From Benincasa hispida (Eukaryota; Streptophyta; Magnoliopsida; Cucurbitales; Cucurbitaceae), in contig NC_052357.1 of the NCBI RefSeq assembly GCF_009727055.1, positions 12,346,723 to 12,410,722 of the forward strand: 64,000 nt of DNA, written 5' to 3'. Below, piece after piece: positions 22,892 through 34,893 of this stretch (its first letter is position 1; each line of letters starts with the position of its first letter). Both the position numbers and the translations under genes were made by a program. The notes under the pieces are model-generated. The model did not search any database, was not told the DNA's origin, and saw nothing but the letters and a program-made list of their open reading frames with translations.

Positions 22892-24208
22892 AGCTCTTAT
22901 TGGTCCCGAGCAAGTCTAAACTCGAAATATGCATACATTCAAGCAAAAACATGAATATCAAATGTGCATTCATTCAGAGAACTCATTCAAAAATGTTTAG
23001 TATGTTCATGTGGTTTGCCCAAAAATTTGATTCACATCTCTCTTCTTAACAATCAAGCAAACAAATGATACAAATGGGCATTTAAACCTTTAAAATTTTT
23101 CTAACAAAGAACTGAAGCCTATTTTTGAAAAGAAACTGCATTTTTCTTGTAAAGCCATAAAAGAAAAGACTACTCAGTTTTAGTTTATTTAAAAGTTAAA
23201 ACTATTGGAAAGGCTATATCCAACTCTCAATTCGTTTTCTCCCTACACTGGCTCGGTTATCAGTCTAGGATATACCTAACTTGCATTGGATAGAGGAAAT
23301 TCTAATATAATGGTGCCTTTTAAACTCATACACACAAAACGTAATTTCCATTTCTTTTACTTAAGAGGGATAGCTTTCACACTCACACCGCTGGGAACCT
23401 ATCGCTCTTTTTTCGCAGGCCCTAATAGAAACACGATGGAGGTAGCTCTTTTCACTTCTACGCATGCACACACACACACGTTAGTTAAGGTTATGTTATT
23501 TTGTTATGTCAATTAGCAAGCTTGTCTTTTTTTCTTTTTCTTTTTCTTTTTTTGTGCTAGCAATTTTATACACTAGGCCCTTTTTATTCCTCTATGTCTA
23601 GACTTGCCTCTAAAACAAGATGGTTGTTCCTAGACCAAAGATTTTCCTATCGAGGTGACAAAGAAAATCAAGTAGATGTGACATTTCTAAGAGTTTGAGA
23701 TTCTAAATAAATCTAAAGACTACGTATTCAATTTTTTATGACGTTAAAAGGAAAAGGAAGTTTCTTTTGAAAAATGAGTTTCAAAACTTGTAAGGAAAGA
23801 TTTTAAGAAGTTTAAAATCGATTTGTATCATTGCTTGAGAGAATATGTCATCAAAGTTCATTGATAAGAATCAAAAGATTGAGAAAAGCTAAGGATCATG
23901 GCAAACAAAGTGAATGTTATTCTTGAATGAACGAACATACTTAGATGAAACATGCATTGAAAGCAAAAAATGAGTCATATAAGAGAAACTATACAAAGAC
24001 AATGATATTGTTTTTTAAGAGAATAAAAAGAATGTCATATGGATGTAATAGAGCCTAATCGAGATTATATATTTCATCATGATCTTAAAATCCACATAAC
24101 CCGAGCTCAGATGCTCAAAGGTTTCAGACATGTAAAGATATCACAAAACAAAAATTTTTAGCATGGCTCATTTTTACAACCCTAATAAATGTTATGAACA
24201 TGCAATGC
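22892..24208 (-). other. Non-coding internal region of L, left part
   Basis: No reading frame with recognisable content. It contains a CA run at 23467-23480 and T/C-rich tracts near 23520-23560. Confidence 0.5.
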
Positions 24209-24213
24209 TTCCC

Positions 24214-26165
24214 TGTTGAATTTTATGTCCTAAAACTCGTAGTTTGTAAATTAATAAACATATTCTGTTTTGTTTTTTGATAAAATTGTTATTGAAATTG
24301 TAATCTTAAATCCAATAAACTAAGGTCTTGAAGCTATTTAATGTAGTTTGAACTTTATGTAGTGACATAAATGTGGATCAAGTTCAAATATATAGCCAAA
24401 ATGGTCTATAGTATATGAATGAGGTTGGGCGCCTTGTTCTGGGGACACTATTGATACGGCCCACTTTGTAGTTAGTACAAACGATGTGATCCTGAATCGT
24501 TCATATAGAGATATGTGAATGGGGGCATCCTATGCAATGAGTTTGCATAAGACTGAACCATGAAATAGTCACTTTTTACGTTCTAAATGTCGTTTTATGT
24601 ATAAAACTGACTATTTCGTTAATTTGATGACCTAGGTAATTAATCTTAATCTGAGCTAACTATGAACTCCTGTTCACTCGGAATTATCCTTAGATCTGCA
24701 TAGGTGAGGGCAGCTCATTATTGCTGGCACAATAAGCCTCCCATTTCAAGGGTAAGATCAGGTGGATAGCTAGGAACATAGAGTGCAAGACGGAATTCAC
24801 TCCTACCCGTCATAGGGATAGTAGATAGGTTGCTTATTTTAGTACTGAATCCAGGTCTTGAACAAGGGACCCCACCCTCTCCTTGGCCTGAGACGGTTTC
24901 AGTTTATAGGTTGGATCTTAAACTAATTGTTCATTAGAGGATCAGTGGAACTTAAGGAACAAGATGTAGTCTTGGGAGTAAAACGATTTTTATGACCTAG
25001 CCGAGATTACGAACAACCTGTGAAGGATTAGCTTACTAATCATGGTTATATCAAATGGACACAAATATATCTATAGTGAGGGGAGTGCAACTACGGGACT
25101 ATAGTGGAATGACCCGTTAGTTAACGAATGTTGATTAGCTCCGTCTAAAAGAGTTTTAGCCAGCTAATCTTGGATCGTTGGAGCCCATGATCTATAGGTC
25201 CTTTAGGTTCCCCTACTAGCTCATATGGAATAAACTTAGAACAGTATGATAGAATAATTCAAATTGTTCGAATTAGGTAAAGAGAGAGAAATCGACAAGT
25301 ATATGTGATATAGTGGTCGGTTTTTTCAGTTTAGAGATACAACTTTAATATTTAAATGTGATTTAAATATCAAGAATATGAATATATTCATATTCGGAAG
25401 CTCGGAAATAATGAAAATGGTCAAAGATGTAAAATGTCAAAGAGTTGCCTTTTGACTTTGAAAAGTCAAACTTTGACTGACCTTATATTCAAATGTGATT
25501 TGAATTTCGAGAAAATGAATGTAGATTCATGCTTGGGAAATCAAAATTAGTCAACACGGAAAAAATCATAAAAAGTCAAAATGTTGACTTTTTGGTCAAA
25601 GTTTGACTTGACAAAATGACTATTTTGCCCTTTGACTAAAGTATTGGGAAAATCCAAACTTTTGTTGGATAATTCCACTAACAAAATCGTGGGCTAGGTT
25701 TTGGCTTATAGTGGAGACATTAAGCCCACTTAGATAGTGGATTCTAGGTGTTGGGTTTTTATGGATTTGTTTCAAGCAATTTTTGCATGACTTTTTTCTA
25801 TAAATTGGGCTTTCAATTTGGATGAAAAAACTTTTGACATTTTGCCAATTTTAGTTTCTAAAATTGGACTGGAAAAATAAAAACCCAACCCAAAAGAAAA
25901 ATCTATCTTTTATTTTCCATCTCTTTCTCTCTCTCAGTTGTCTTCATCCATTGGGTCCCACAACTCGGTCCTGAGTCCAGAGAATAGTAGGTCAACTCAG
26001 GTCGAGATTCAGTGAGGAAAAGAGTTTCGGGAGCTACAAAGGTTGTATCCTATCCAAGTTAATTTACTGTTTTTCCTTTGTTTTGCATGCTAATTTCCTT
26101 TTGATTAAAAGCAATTAGAGTGTAATTAGGTCCTTTTTCCACTGCGTATGTCTCGTGTTCCATCA
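24214..26165 (+). mobile_element. Solo LTR, family A, copy 2
   Basis: It begins TGTTGAATTTTATGTCC and ends GTGTTCCATCA; 1952 bp, non-coding. A perfect TSD TTCCC lies at 24209-24213 and 26166-26170. Nested in the internal region of element L. Confidence 0.88.
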
Positions 26166-26170
26166 TTCCC

Positions 26171-26555
26171 ACCCCCAACTTAAAAACTAAACATTGTCCT
26201 CAGTGTTTAAAACTAAAAATAAGCATAAAGACAAAATGAAAAGGGAACAAAAGAACTCCCTGATTTCGCGCAATCGGTGGTGGTAGAAATTTTTCTTGCT
26301 TCTTTGTTTTTGTTTTTCTTTCATTCTTGTTTATTCCTACAAAGAGAAAATAAAAAGAAAAAGAAAGGAAAAGAAAAGCTAAAAGAAAATAAAGAAAGTT
26401 AGTCTAAAAAATTCTAAACCTAGAAAGTAAATAAAGGAAAGCAAACAAAAGTGAAAATGAAAAATGAAAGATAAAAGATAGGGCAAGAAAGTGGAAGAAG
26501 ATACTGGGAAAATATGGGTGATGCCAAATCAATTCGAATCAGGTGAGTCGAGCTC
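26171..26555 (-). other. Internal region of L, right part, non-coding
   Basis: Purine-rich low-complexity sequence (AAAGAAAA runs at 26340-26500). No coding features are seen between the nested solo LTR and the truncated open frame. Confidence 0.5.
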
Positions 26556-27035
26556 TCATTGAAGATCGTACTGAAAACCTATGATGGCATAGTAAAGACA
26601 GTCTATTTCGTACATGAAATCGACAGTTCTTTGCATACGCCTAACTTGGCGAGCGATTTCACGACTCACCCTTAAGGCTTTAGTGGCGGTTCTAAGTGCT
26701 TGCTCACCTAAGGTTTCACCACTAGCGGGTTGTTCATGAGGATGACTAGAAAGTTCTACTCTAAATGGTTCTTCTCCTAAATGTTCATCTTCCTCACCTA
26801 GCTCTTCTTGTTCTTGTTCGTGGAGTTTCTCAACTCCACGGCCTCAGAAGGCTGAGATGGTAGTCTTAGAAATTGGAGCTTTATGCCCCATACGTTCCTC
26901 ATTTATGGGTATTTCTACCCCGGACCTTTGACACAACAACGTTATTAAACTAGGGTGTCCAAGGCTACTCATTGTAGAACAATGTCCACATCGTCTTATA
27001 GAAGTATGAATTACTCTCCTGATGTTAATGGGCAT
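26556..27035 (-). pseudogene. C-terminal part of a plant-transposon ORF (Tat/LARD type), one stop
   Basis: From ATG 27035 the minus frame runs 160 codons to TGA 26556, with one internal TGA at codon 64. The N-terminal half contains GHPSLITLLCQRSGVEIP. I recognise this as the pattern of the 'putative plant transposon protein' domain found in Athila/Tat-related and large non-autonomous elements. After the stop the frame continues with an acidic stretch and a helix-rich end: ATKALRVSREIARQVRRMQR, then YEIDCLYYAIIGFQYDLQ. The upstream part of the usual protein is missing because the frame begins close to the LTR edge. Function unknown; probably a gag-like structural protein. Confidence 0.6.
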
Positions 27036-27073
27036 ACCCTAAATAAGATATTAAAGAAGATTGGCTCTCCCAG

Positions 27074-28570
27074 TGTCGTTAGTTCTACCTAACTCGAAGC
27101 AAAATATATTTATTAAGCTCGAACAAAAATCTAACTAACTCGTAGTTAAAGTGGAAGTAAGAGGTCGATCCACAGGGAAGGTTTTAATTCTTGTCCTTTC
27201 TTAACTAACCTTAACTATTAAAGCAATAAAATAGGGGCTGATAAAATTGAACAAAAAGTACTAGAAATCAAAAGATAAAAGATGAATGTAAACAAGTAAG
27301 GAATGATCTTGCTTCTAGTTCAAGTTAGACATTCAATGCAATTTCTATCATCGAATTTTAAAAATTTGTTGACAATCGGATCATGCTCGCAACTACTCGC
27401 TCAACTCGATTAAGCTAGCCTCTACAAAGGTCGAAAACTAGCAATAACCTAGTCGAGAGAGCATCCTAATCATTGATTAAGGTTGGATAGGCCAAACCTT
27501 AATCAACCAACATACTTCTACTTCTATTGGGTTCGATAGCGGCCATATAGAATAGAAAACATGCGCATTAGGTTCTAGGATTCAATTGCGTTGATTAATT
27601 TTTAAGATAGCTTACTCAATTAACCAAATTTTCTCCAAATCTAGTAATTAGTGCATCCTAGGATAGCCATCAAACACACAACTACTATTGCCTCTTGTAG
27701 ATCTTGGCTAGACATTCCATCGACCACATTGAATGCAACATCTTCAACAACGATTGTGATAAAACCAAATATCTAGGCTATACATGTTCAAGATTTAGAT
27801 TATTCATCATGCTTCAAGAATTAAAATCAGATTCAAGAAGACACAATTCAGATTGCAATTGTTAAAGAAAAAGTACAAAACTCAAAAGAATTGCAAGAAC
27901 CCTTGAAATTGAAATAAGATTCAATCAAACTTCACAAATTCATAGACAAATTGTATGAAGAATTATAAGGGATTTGTTTACATTTCAACAAAAATATAAA
28001 ATCTAACCTAATTTGGAACAAGAATTACCAAAGAAAAGAACTCGGAGAAAGATCCCAACCTCCATGGATTTTCTTCCTCCCTTTTTGCAAAAATTCAAGA
28101 AAAACCTTTTATAGTCTGCAGGATAGCGTCACGATGCTAGGGTAGCATTGCAACGCTAAATCAATGAAAAAGCCTCGAAGCGTTGGGCTTGCATTGCAAC
28201 GCTACTCCTCAATGCAAGGCCGCGCGCGCGGTGATGCGCGTCAAAGTCCGGAGCGTTGCAACGCTGCCCTATTTTGCAGCGAGAATAAGCGTTCTGTCTT
28301 CAAGCGTTGCGCCATGCCTCTCCTAGGGTCGTGACGCTGCAACTCAATGTGAATACTTGATTCTTGATGGAATTTTGGTAATTTACTCGATTATCTTCAA
28401 TTTTGTTGATTTTCTTGGTTAATTTGGATCCTTTTTGGCCCGATCTTCTCTTAATGACTTCGAAATGCCTCGGGGACCATTTTACTTACAAAATAAGTAT
28501 TTAAAACAAACAATCAACATAATTATAGGGGAATTAACATAGAAAATATGCATCCTTTAAGAACCTAACA
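27074..28570 (-). repeat. 5' LTR of element L (minus orientation)
   Basis: About 1.5 kb. It matches 21393-22876 almost throughout, with scattered differences. It contains a perfect 14-bp palindrome AGCGTTGCAACGCT at 28252-28265, related copies at 28145-28157 and 28191-28203, and a minus-strand TATA box at 28105-28114. Confidence 0.82.
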
Positions 28571-28712
28571 TGGTGTCTCCTTTGGAATTCACCAGAAGTT
28601 GTGTCTCCTTCGGGATTTACTAGAGGTTGTGTATCCTTCAGGATTCACCAGAGGTTATGTATCCTTTGGGATTCACTAGAGGTTGTGTCTTCTTCGGGAT
28701 TCACTAGAGGTA
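28571..28712 (+). repeat. 28-bp tandem repeats, right part, 5' LTR of T
   Basis: Continuation of the array broken by element L. Units follow GTGTCTCCTTCGGGATTCAC with small changes. Confidence 0.8.
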
Positions 28713-29226
28713 GTAGGTACTCCTAACTACAGTAGGATGAGTTTAGATGTTCATTTATATGTGTTCCATAATATTAAGGATGTATGTTCATCCCACCAGA
28801 GATCGGCATCTAGAGGACATGGATGTCTTGCCTGACCCGGTAGTGGGGTTACTTACTGAGTATATTATACTCATCCTTTCTTATGTTATGTTTTTCAGTA
28901 AGTGCAAAGATGTACTGGCGAGTGACAGAAGAAATTCGTGACCGTGTCATTGGGACCAAAGAAACGTTTTCGCTCATGTTTTCATGCTTTAGTGTTTTAA
29001 AATTCCAGTCTTGATGTGAGAATTTAGAGTTTCATTGTTGAAATTTTTATTTATCAGACTTCATGAAATTTATTTTGAAATATTTTCAATTATTTGGATG
29101 TTACAAAAGTATTTATGTAAATAAATTTGTTTGATTTAGTTAAAATTTGTGAGAGAGTCGTTTTGAGGTTTATGCATGTATGAAATAACGGCCTTGTATA
29201 AGTCACAGAAAGTTCGGGTCGTTACA

Positions 29227-30704
29227 GCTAGTATCAGAGCCTAAGTTTTAGGTTTTGTAGACTGACTTACGATGTAAGTTTTTGTTTTGTGTCCCTTGTG
29301 GCTAACTACGGATCCTTCGTTCTCGCCAGGTATGTTCTTTCATTAAATGTTCTATGGAAAATGTGTTTAAAAGCCTTCATGTCTAAGCTTTATGTACTGA
29401 ATGATTGTCATTGCTAGTTTAATGACCTGAAAGAAGTTAATATGAGGTAACTATTGGTTTTTGTATTATGGAAGGAAAGAAGGATCACAATAAGGCCATT
29501 TCGCGTTAATTAATTCATGGAAGGACTGATAGAAACGAACATATATTTCTGTTCATAGATATTGAAACTTGATAGAACTATGAAGTATTCTAAACTTATG
29601 ATGGGAAAGAAAGAAAAGGATGTATTTGTCTAAACCATAAAATAATGAAGACGAGCTGGGAATTCGATGAGGAATAATATTATGTTTGGCATTGAGGGAA
29701 TAAAATTGGTGATGCTACAAGAAATTTTGTCATAAACCATGCGTTCTTAAGTACGAGATTTAAGTTTCTTTATAAGATAAGCAAAAGGTGAGGAAGAGAC
29801 GCTGGTTTTATTAAAGATTACTAGATATTAGGTTCAAAATATTTCAAGAGAAATTTTGAAAGAATTAATAGGTCATAATCAATTTCATGGTGTCAGAGTT
29901 TGTGGATTGAGTAAGGTATGGTGTTTCAGTTCTTCATGTAACGTATCTAAAAGGAAAAAGAATTACTAGTTGGAGCATAAAGCAATAGCATAAGGAGCTC
30001 CTTACGAGACTTAGGTAAGATAAATTGGTCAAGGAAGGTGAGGTGGTTGAAATGATAATTAGTTTAAAATGGGAGAAAATAAGTTGTTGGATTGAATTGT
30101 TGATCTCAAGGTACTTTGATTTTGTCTATGTCTTTATTGCAATGAAGAGACTTAATTTTAATTAGCTATACTAAGATGGAGGATGTGAATTTAGAGTTTA
30201 AAAGCAATGTTAACTTGTGGAAAGTACCCTAATAAAAGTATGAAGTTTGAAATTAAATTGTATGTTGTAAAAGAGTTGGAAGTGGTCACATATTTTGGTA
30301 TAAAGATTATGTTTCACTTGGAAAGAAAAAGGGAACCTTTAACTTATTGGTCTTAACGAAGATAAATAGGAGGAAAATAAATGTATTTAGTGAAGGTTTT
30401 ATTATTTTGATAGGATAAAGGAAATTAATATTTTGAGGTCAAAGGTTAAGTTTGGTTTGGCTTCCTAAGTGAAGAGTTTGATGATTGTGAGCATTTGAGA
30501 TTGACTTCAATTGGTTTTCCTTAAAAAATTTGGAGATGTTATATGAAAGGAGGTATAGATCTTTGTAGGCAACTAAAATTTAAAGTACCATTCACTTGGG
30601 TTGATAAAGCAATTTGAAAGCAAGACAACAAGGTGAAGAATAATTATCAAAAGCTTTTCAGGATTTGAACTTTTGAGAACGAAAGTCCTTTAAAGGGGGA
30701 AGAA
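29227..30704 (+). other. Internal region of T: primer site, non-coding body, polypurine tract
   Basis: TAGTATCAGAGCC at 29229-29241 is a one-base variant of the usual initiator-Met primer site, just after the 5' LTR. The body has only short frames full of stops, and no gag or pol motif could be read. It ends in AAAGGGGGAAGAA (about 30692-30704), a polypurine tract directly before the 3' LTR. Confidence 0.75.
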
Positions 30705-30777
30705 TGTAACATCCTGTGTATTCGTAATTTTTTTTTTTTTTTAATTTTACTGAAAGAAAATTTGGATTTTATGTCAC

Positions 30778-31290
30778 ATGAATTTAGGTTGGAGTTATTG
30801 TCAAAATTAAATTCAATTTGGGGGGGAAGTAGTTAATTTTGAATTGGAAGTAAGAGATTGATGGTTATAGATAGATTTGGAGTTATATGAATTTAATTTG
30901 GAGTTATTGTCAAAATTAAATTCAATTTGGAGGGGAAGTAGTTAATTTTGAATTAGAATTAAGAGATTGATGGTTATAGATGGATTTGGAGTTATTGTCA
31001 AAATTAAATTTTAGAGAGGAAGTAGTTAATTTTGAATTGGAATTACGTGATGGATGGTTATATATGAATTTGGAGTTATTGTCAAAATTAAATTCAATTT
31101 GGAGGGGAAGTAGTTAAATTTGAATTGGAATTAAAAGATGAATGGTTATTAATGAATTTGGAGTTATTGACAAAATTAAATTCAATTTGGAGGGGAAGTA
31201 CTTAATTTTGAATTGGAATTAAGGGATGGATGGTTATAGATGAATTTGGAGCTATTTTCAAAATTAAATGCAAAATTATGCAGTCTAATT
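30778..31290 (+). repeat. Tandem array of ~88/108-bp units in 3' LTR of T
   Basis: Same unit as 20290-20745, about five to six copies with internal indels. Confidence 0.85.
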
Positions 31291-32084
31291 GTCAGGTCGT
31301 TATAGATAGGAAGAACGTAACATCCTGTGTATTCATAATTTTGAATTAAATTCACATGAATTTATCTCTTTCCTCCCTTTCTCTCCTCCTCATGAGCGAC
31401 ACACTCCCCCCCCCCCCAAATTCTCTCTACTCTCTTTTGCCTTCACAAAGCGCCCCTACCCTCTGAGATTTTTTCCTCCTCACCGTTCGTCCCTTCGCCC
31501 AACAGTTGCACTGCCTCTCGCCTCTAGGTAGCGCCTCCCCGTAGACAACACTGCCGCTTGCCTCCAGCCAGCCGTCGTGCCGTCTGCTAAATCTGAGTTG
31601 ACCACTTGTTCGTCGCCACTAATTTGTTGCACAGATTTTCTTTCCTTCATCACTGCTCTTGTCGGATTTTGGCTTCAAGATTGAAGCTGGTGTGGAATTT
31701 ATTTACTATTTAGCGGGTTGATTTTGTTGGCGTTTTTGGCACAGTTTGGGAACGTTAAGTTGACTGCTGCTAGTGCTTGATTGCTTAAGCTAGTCTTGGA
31801 ATTTCGACTCGAGGTAAGTAATCTTACTACTGGAACTGCCCATGTGCCAGGCAACAAAATTTAAGCTGTCATTAAAGATTCTGAGGTCATTTGCATAGAT
31901 ATGTATGAGGAAATAGTTGCTCTTGTTATATATGAACGATATGTGATTGTTAGCATGAACTTCAAGATGTGTGATATATGAACTCTTATGGATGTATGAG
32001 TATGAGGTGATGTATGTATATGTTGTGAACCTATATTATGATGTATGATATATTTATGAGATTATTGTATGTACCGTTAGTTAG

Positions 32085-32370
32085 ATACCCACTAGAGGTT
32101 GTGTTTCCTTCGGGATTCACTAGAATTTGTGTTTCCTTCGAGATTCACCAGAGGTGGTGTCTCCTTCTGGATTCACCAGAGGTGATGTCTCCTTCAAGAT
32201 TCACCAGAGGTGGTGTCTCCCTCGAGATTCACCAGAGGTTGTGTCTCCCTCGAGATTCACCAGAGGTTGTGTCTCCTTTGTCTCCTTCAGGATTCACTAG
32301 AGGTTGTGTTTCCTTCGGGATTCATTAGAGGTTGTGTTTCCTTTAGGATTCACTAGAGGTAGTGGGTACT
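32085..32370 (+). repeat. 28-bp minisatellite, 3' LTR of T
   Basis: About ten copies of a unit like CACCAGAGGTTGTGTCTCCT. Because 28 is not divisible by three, all frames stay open and give false repetitive peptides. Confidence 0.85.
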
Positions 32371-33184
32371 TCTAACTAAGGTAAGATGAGTTTAGATGTT
32401 CATTTATATGTATTTCATGAATATTAAGGGCATATGTTCATCCCACCAGAGGTCGACAACTAGAGGACATGGATGTCTAGCCTGACCCCTGTAGTGGGAT
32501 TACTTACTGAATATTTTATACTCATCCTTTCTTATGTTATGTTTTTCAAGTAAGTGCAAGGACGTACCAACGAGTGATAGAAAGAATCCGTGACAGTACC
32601 ATTGGGACCAAAGAAATGCTTATGCTCATGATTTAATGTTTTAGTGTTTTAGAATTTCAGTCTAGATGTGAGATTTTAGAGTTTCATGGTTGAAATTTTT
32701 ATTTATCAGACTTTATGAAATTTATTTTGAAAGATTTTTAATTATTTAGATGTTACAAAAATATTTATGTAAATAAATTCGTTTGATTTAGTTAAAATTT
32801 ATGAGAGTCGTTTGAGGTTTATGCATGTATGAAGTAACGACCTTGTATAAGTCCTAGAAAGTTCAGATCGTTATAACATATGATATAATTAATTTGAATT
32901 AATTATATATGTGATGTAATTAATATAATGTATTTGATACATTATAATATAAAGTTTATTTTTAGAAGAATTAAGTATTTGAATATGATTCAAATACTAA
33001 TTATATGGATGAGATTCATATAATTAAATTTTGTATAAATGTGATTTATATTAAATGTCATACAACATTGAGAGAAATAAAAACTATAAGTTATATTGTA
33101 TTTGATACAATATAAAAACTATAGGTTATGTATTATATTTGATATAACATATAGTTTAATATATTATATGATAAGATGGTTATC

Positions 33185-33213
<29 letters not shown>
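33185..33213. repeat. (ATA)n microsatellite
   Basis: Nine to ten uninterrupted trinucleotide units within the right part of solo LTR B1. Confidence 0.9.
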
Positions 33214-33216
<3 letters not shown>

Positions 33217-33780
33217 TATTAAAATAATTTGTTAAATTATTTTCAATAATTTTTTAAATTAATTGAGGAGGGAGTTGTAACTCCCTCCCCCTTTTTTCTC
33301 TGTGATGGTAGACGTGTGTGGGTGGTTGTTTGGGTTTTGAGGGATTCATCTTCTTCACAGAATATATACGTTTTGCTCCCTGAGATTCTCTCCCAAGAAC
33401 ACACTCACAGAAAAAGAAAAATCCCCTCTCAATTCTCTACCTCTACCCAAAAGATCACAAAGCCTACACCTCCTATGATTCTCATCACCTATAGAAAATA
33501 TAGAAGACTCACTTTTGGTGGTGTCCCTTTGGTTTATTGTTTGTGATTTTCAAAGGGTTCCTGATCGTGGTTCTTCGTGACTGAAGAGGAGGAATTATGT
33601 GAAGGCTTTGGGTTCTTCAAGGGTAAGTAAGTTCCTAACCCTAATTCCTTCTTCTTAGCATGCTGTAAAATTATGGTATTTGCATAAATTATTGTTCTGT
33701 AAAATTGCAATTATGTGTAAAAAATCGAAATTGGGAACGATTCCACTTCCACATTCGAACTTCACCTTTCCTATAGTGAA

Positions 33781-34439
33781 TACATTTTCATATCATTGTT
33801 GTCTTCGGTTTAGCTTGAACATGAATTTTTAAGTACTAGTCTATGATGGCTATGTTTTAATTATGTTTTGAACCTTAATTAAGTTTTAGAATGAATATTT
33901 TAGAGCTAGAATGTGATCGTAATTTTATTGATCCTAATAAATGGATTTCATTCTAATCTTATTTTTTAAATGGTGTGCTGCTATGTCATCCATCTGAACG
34001 AATGAATTCCAACTTTCTGATGAGTAAATTAGTGGAATGATTTATGTTAATTGCCATATGTGTTTTTGATAGAGAGTTTTTTTCACATTACTATCTATTT
34101 GATGAGGATGGCAAAGATTTTCTCAATGTGATTCAAATTTTGATAGAAATAAATTCAAATATTAAAATCTATTGAAGATATTTTGGTTGGTAATTTGCTC
34201 TACAAATATAACTGAAATTGTTGAGATTTCTCCTGGTAATTTGAATAAACTTTAATATAGATTGGCTTTCCTATATTTTTAAGTTCGATGATATTCAAAT
34301 TTTTGTATATGGTATGAGAGTTTGACAATTTTATTTAATTACTATATTTAAGCATGATATTCAATATAATGAGTAAAAAATTATCTCATGACAAGTGCAA
34401 TAAGAAAATAATATTGTTATTATATTGATTCGAGATACT
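33781..34439. other. Spacer between solo LTR B1 and element E
   Basis: AT-rich with no recognised gene. It is the target DNA of element E, whose TSD ATTAG is at 34440-34444. Confidence 0.5.
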
Positions 34440-34893
34440 ATTAGCGAAAGAATCGAGTTTCTGCGAAAGCATGTGAACGCTTTGCATTTAGAAATCCAAT
34501 TTTTAAAGAAACAAAAACAATAAATAAAACATGCAATTATAGGATAAACATTAAAAAAACATAAGCATACTAGAAAAGAGGAAGAAGAGGAGAAATCACA
34601 ACTTACCTTTATTGATTCCTCTAGCTTTCTTCTTCTACCATTAGCAACAATCTCGAACTTCTCTAATGTAGATGGACACCACCAGCAAAGTTACCTTGCT
34701 ATTCTTTAGGATATCAAAGAACTTGAAAGAGTGGTCTCCAAGAACTTTGAGGAGGAAAAAAACAGAGAATTCTAGAGAGAAGTTACAGAGAAGGTGGAGG
34801 TTAGGTTTTGAATAATAACAAAACCCTTGCCCAATATGGAGAAGGGTTAACCGTTTCTCCAAGAATTTACCTTTTATACCCTTAGTGCTAATT

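Larger units (their letters stand above)
21374..28570 (-). mobile_element. Non-autonomous Tat-like LTR element L
   Basis: Two similar repeats of about 1.49 kb (21393-22876 and 27074-28570) flank an internal region. In minus orientation each begins TGTTAGGTT, and the low-coordinate copy is preceded by a polypurine tract, so the element reads on the minus strand. TSD TGGTG occurs at 21369-21373 and 28571-28575; the left edge is uncertain by about 20 bp because the LTR ends differ there. The LTR carries a TTCCCTGTGG motif near its minus-strand 3' end, as I recall for Tat/Athila-type LTRs. The internal region keeps only part of one open frame (26556-27035), plus the nested family A solo LTR. Confidence 0.72.
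20212..29226 (+). repeat. 5' LTR of element T, split by element L
   Basis: It starts TGTAACATCTCGTG and ends GGGTCGTTACA. Minus the nested element L it is about 1.8 kb. Compared with the 3' LTR it lacks a GC-rich block of about 300 bp: the stretch at about 31475-31770 has no counterpart near 20950. Confidence 0.82.
20212..32875 (+). mobile_element. Gypsy-type non-coding LTR element T
   Basis: The 5' LTR is 20212-29226 (it holds nested element L), the internal region 29227-30704, and the 3' LTR 30705-32875. Termini are TGTAACATC and GGTCGTTACA (GATCGTTATA in the 3' copy). TSD is ATATA (20207-20211) against ACATA (32876-32880). The roughly 1.5-kb internal region has no gag or pol frame that I can recognise, so the element is non-autonomous. 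It shares LTR ends, a 28-bp repeat array and other LTR blocks with the coding gypsy element G, its likely relative. Confidence 0.85.
30705..32875 (+). repeat. 3' LTR of element T
   Basis: 2171 bp from TGTAACATCCTGTG to GATCGTTATA. It contains the ~88/108-bp array (30778-31290), the fossil junction at 31293-31330, a GC-rich C/T segment (31380-31640) and the 28-bp array (32085-32370). Confidence 0.85.
19091..33775 (+). mobile_element. Solo LTR, family B, copy 1, containing element T
   Basis: It begins TGTTGGGGTTGATGCCC at 19091 and ends CCTATA at 33775. The flanking GTGAA duplicates (19086-19090 and 33776-33780) match exactly. After removal of the nested element T it is about 2.0 kb, the same as copy B2 at 46961-50866. 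No primer-binding site or coding region follows, so it is solo. The 3' terminus is TA rather than CA, which lowers confidence in the exact right edge. Confidence 0.65.
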
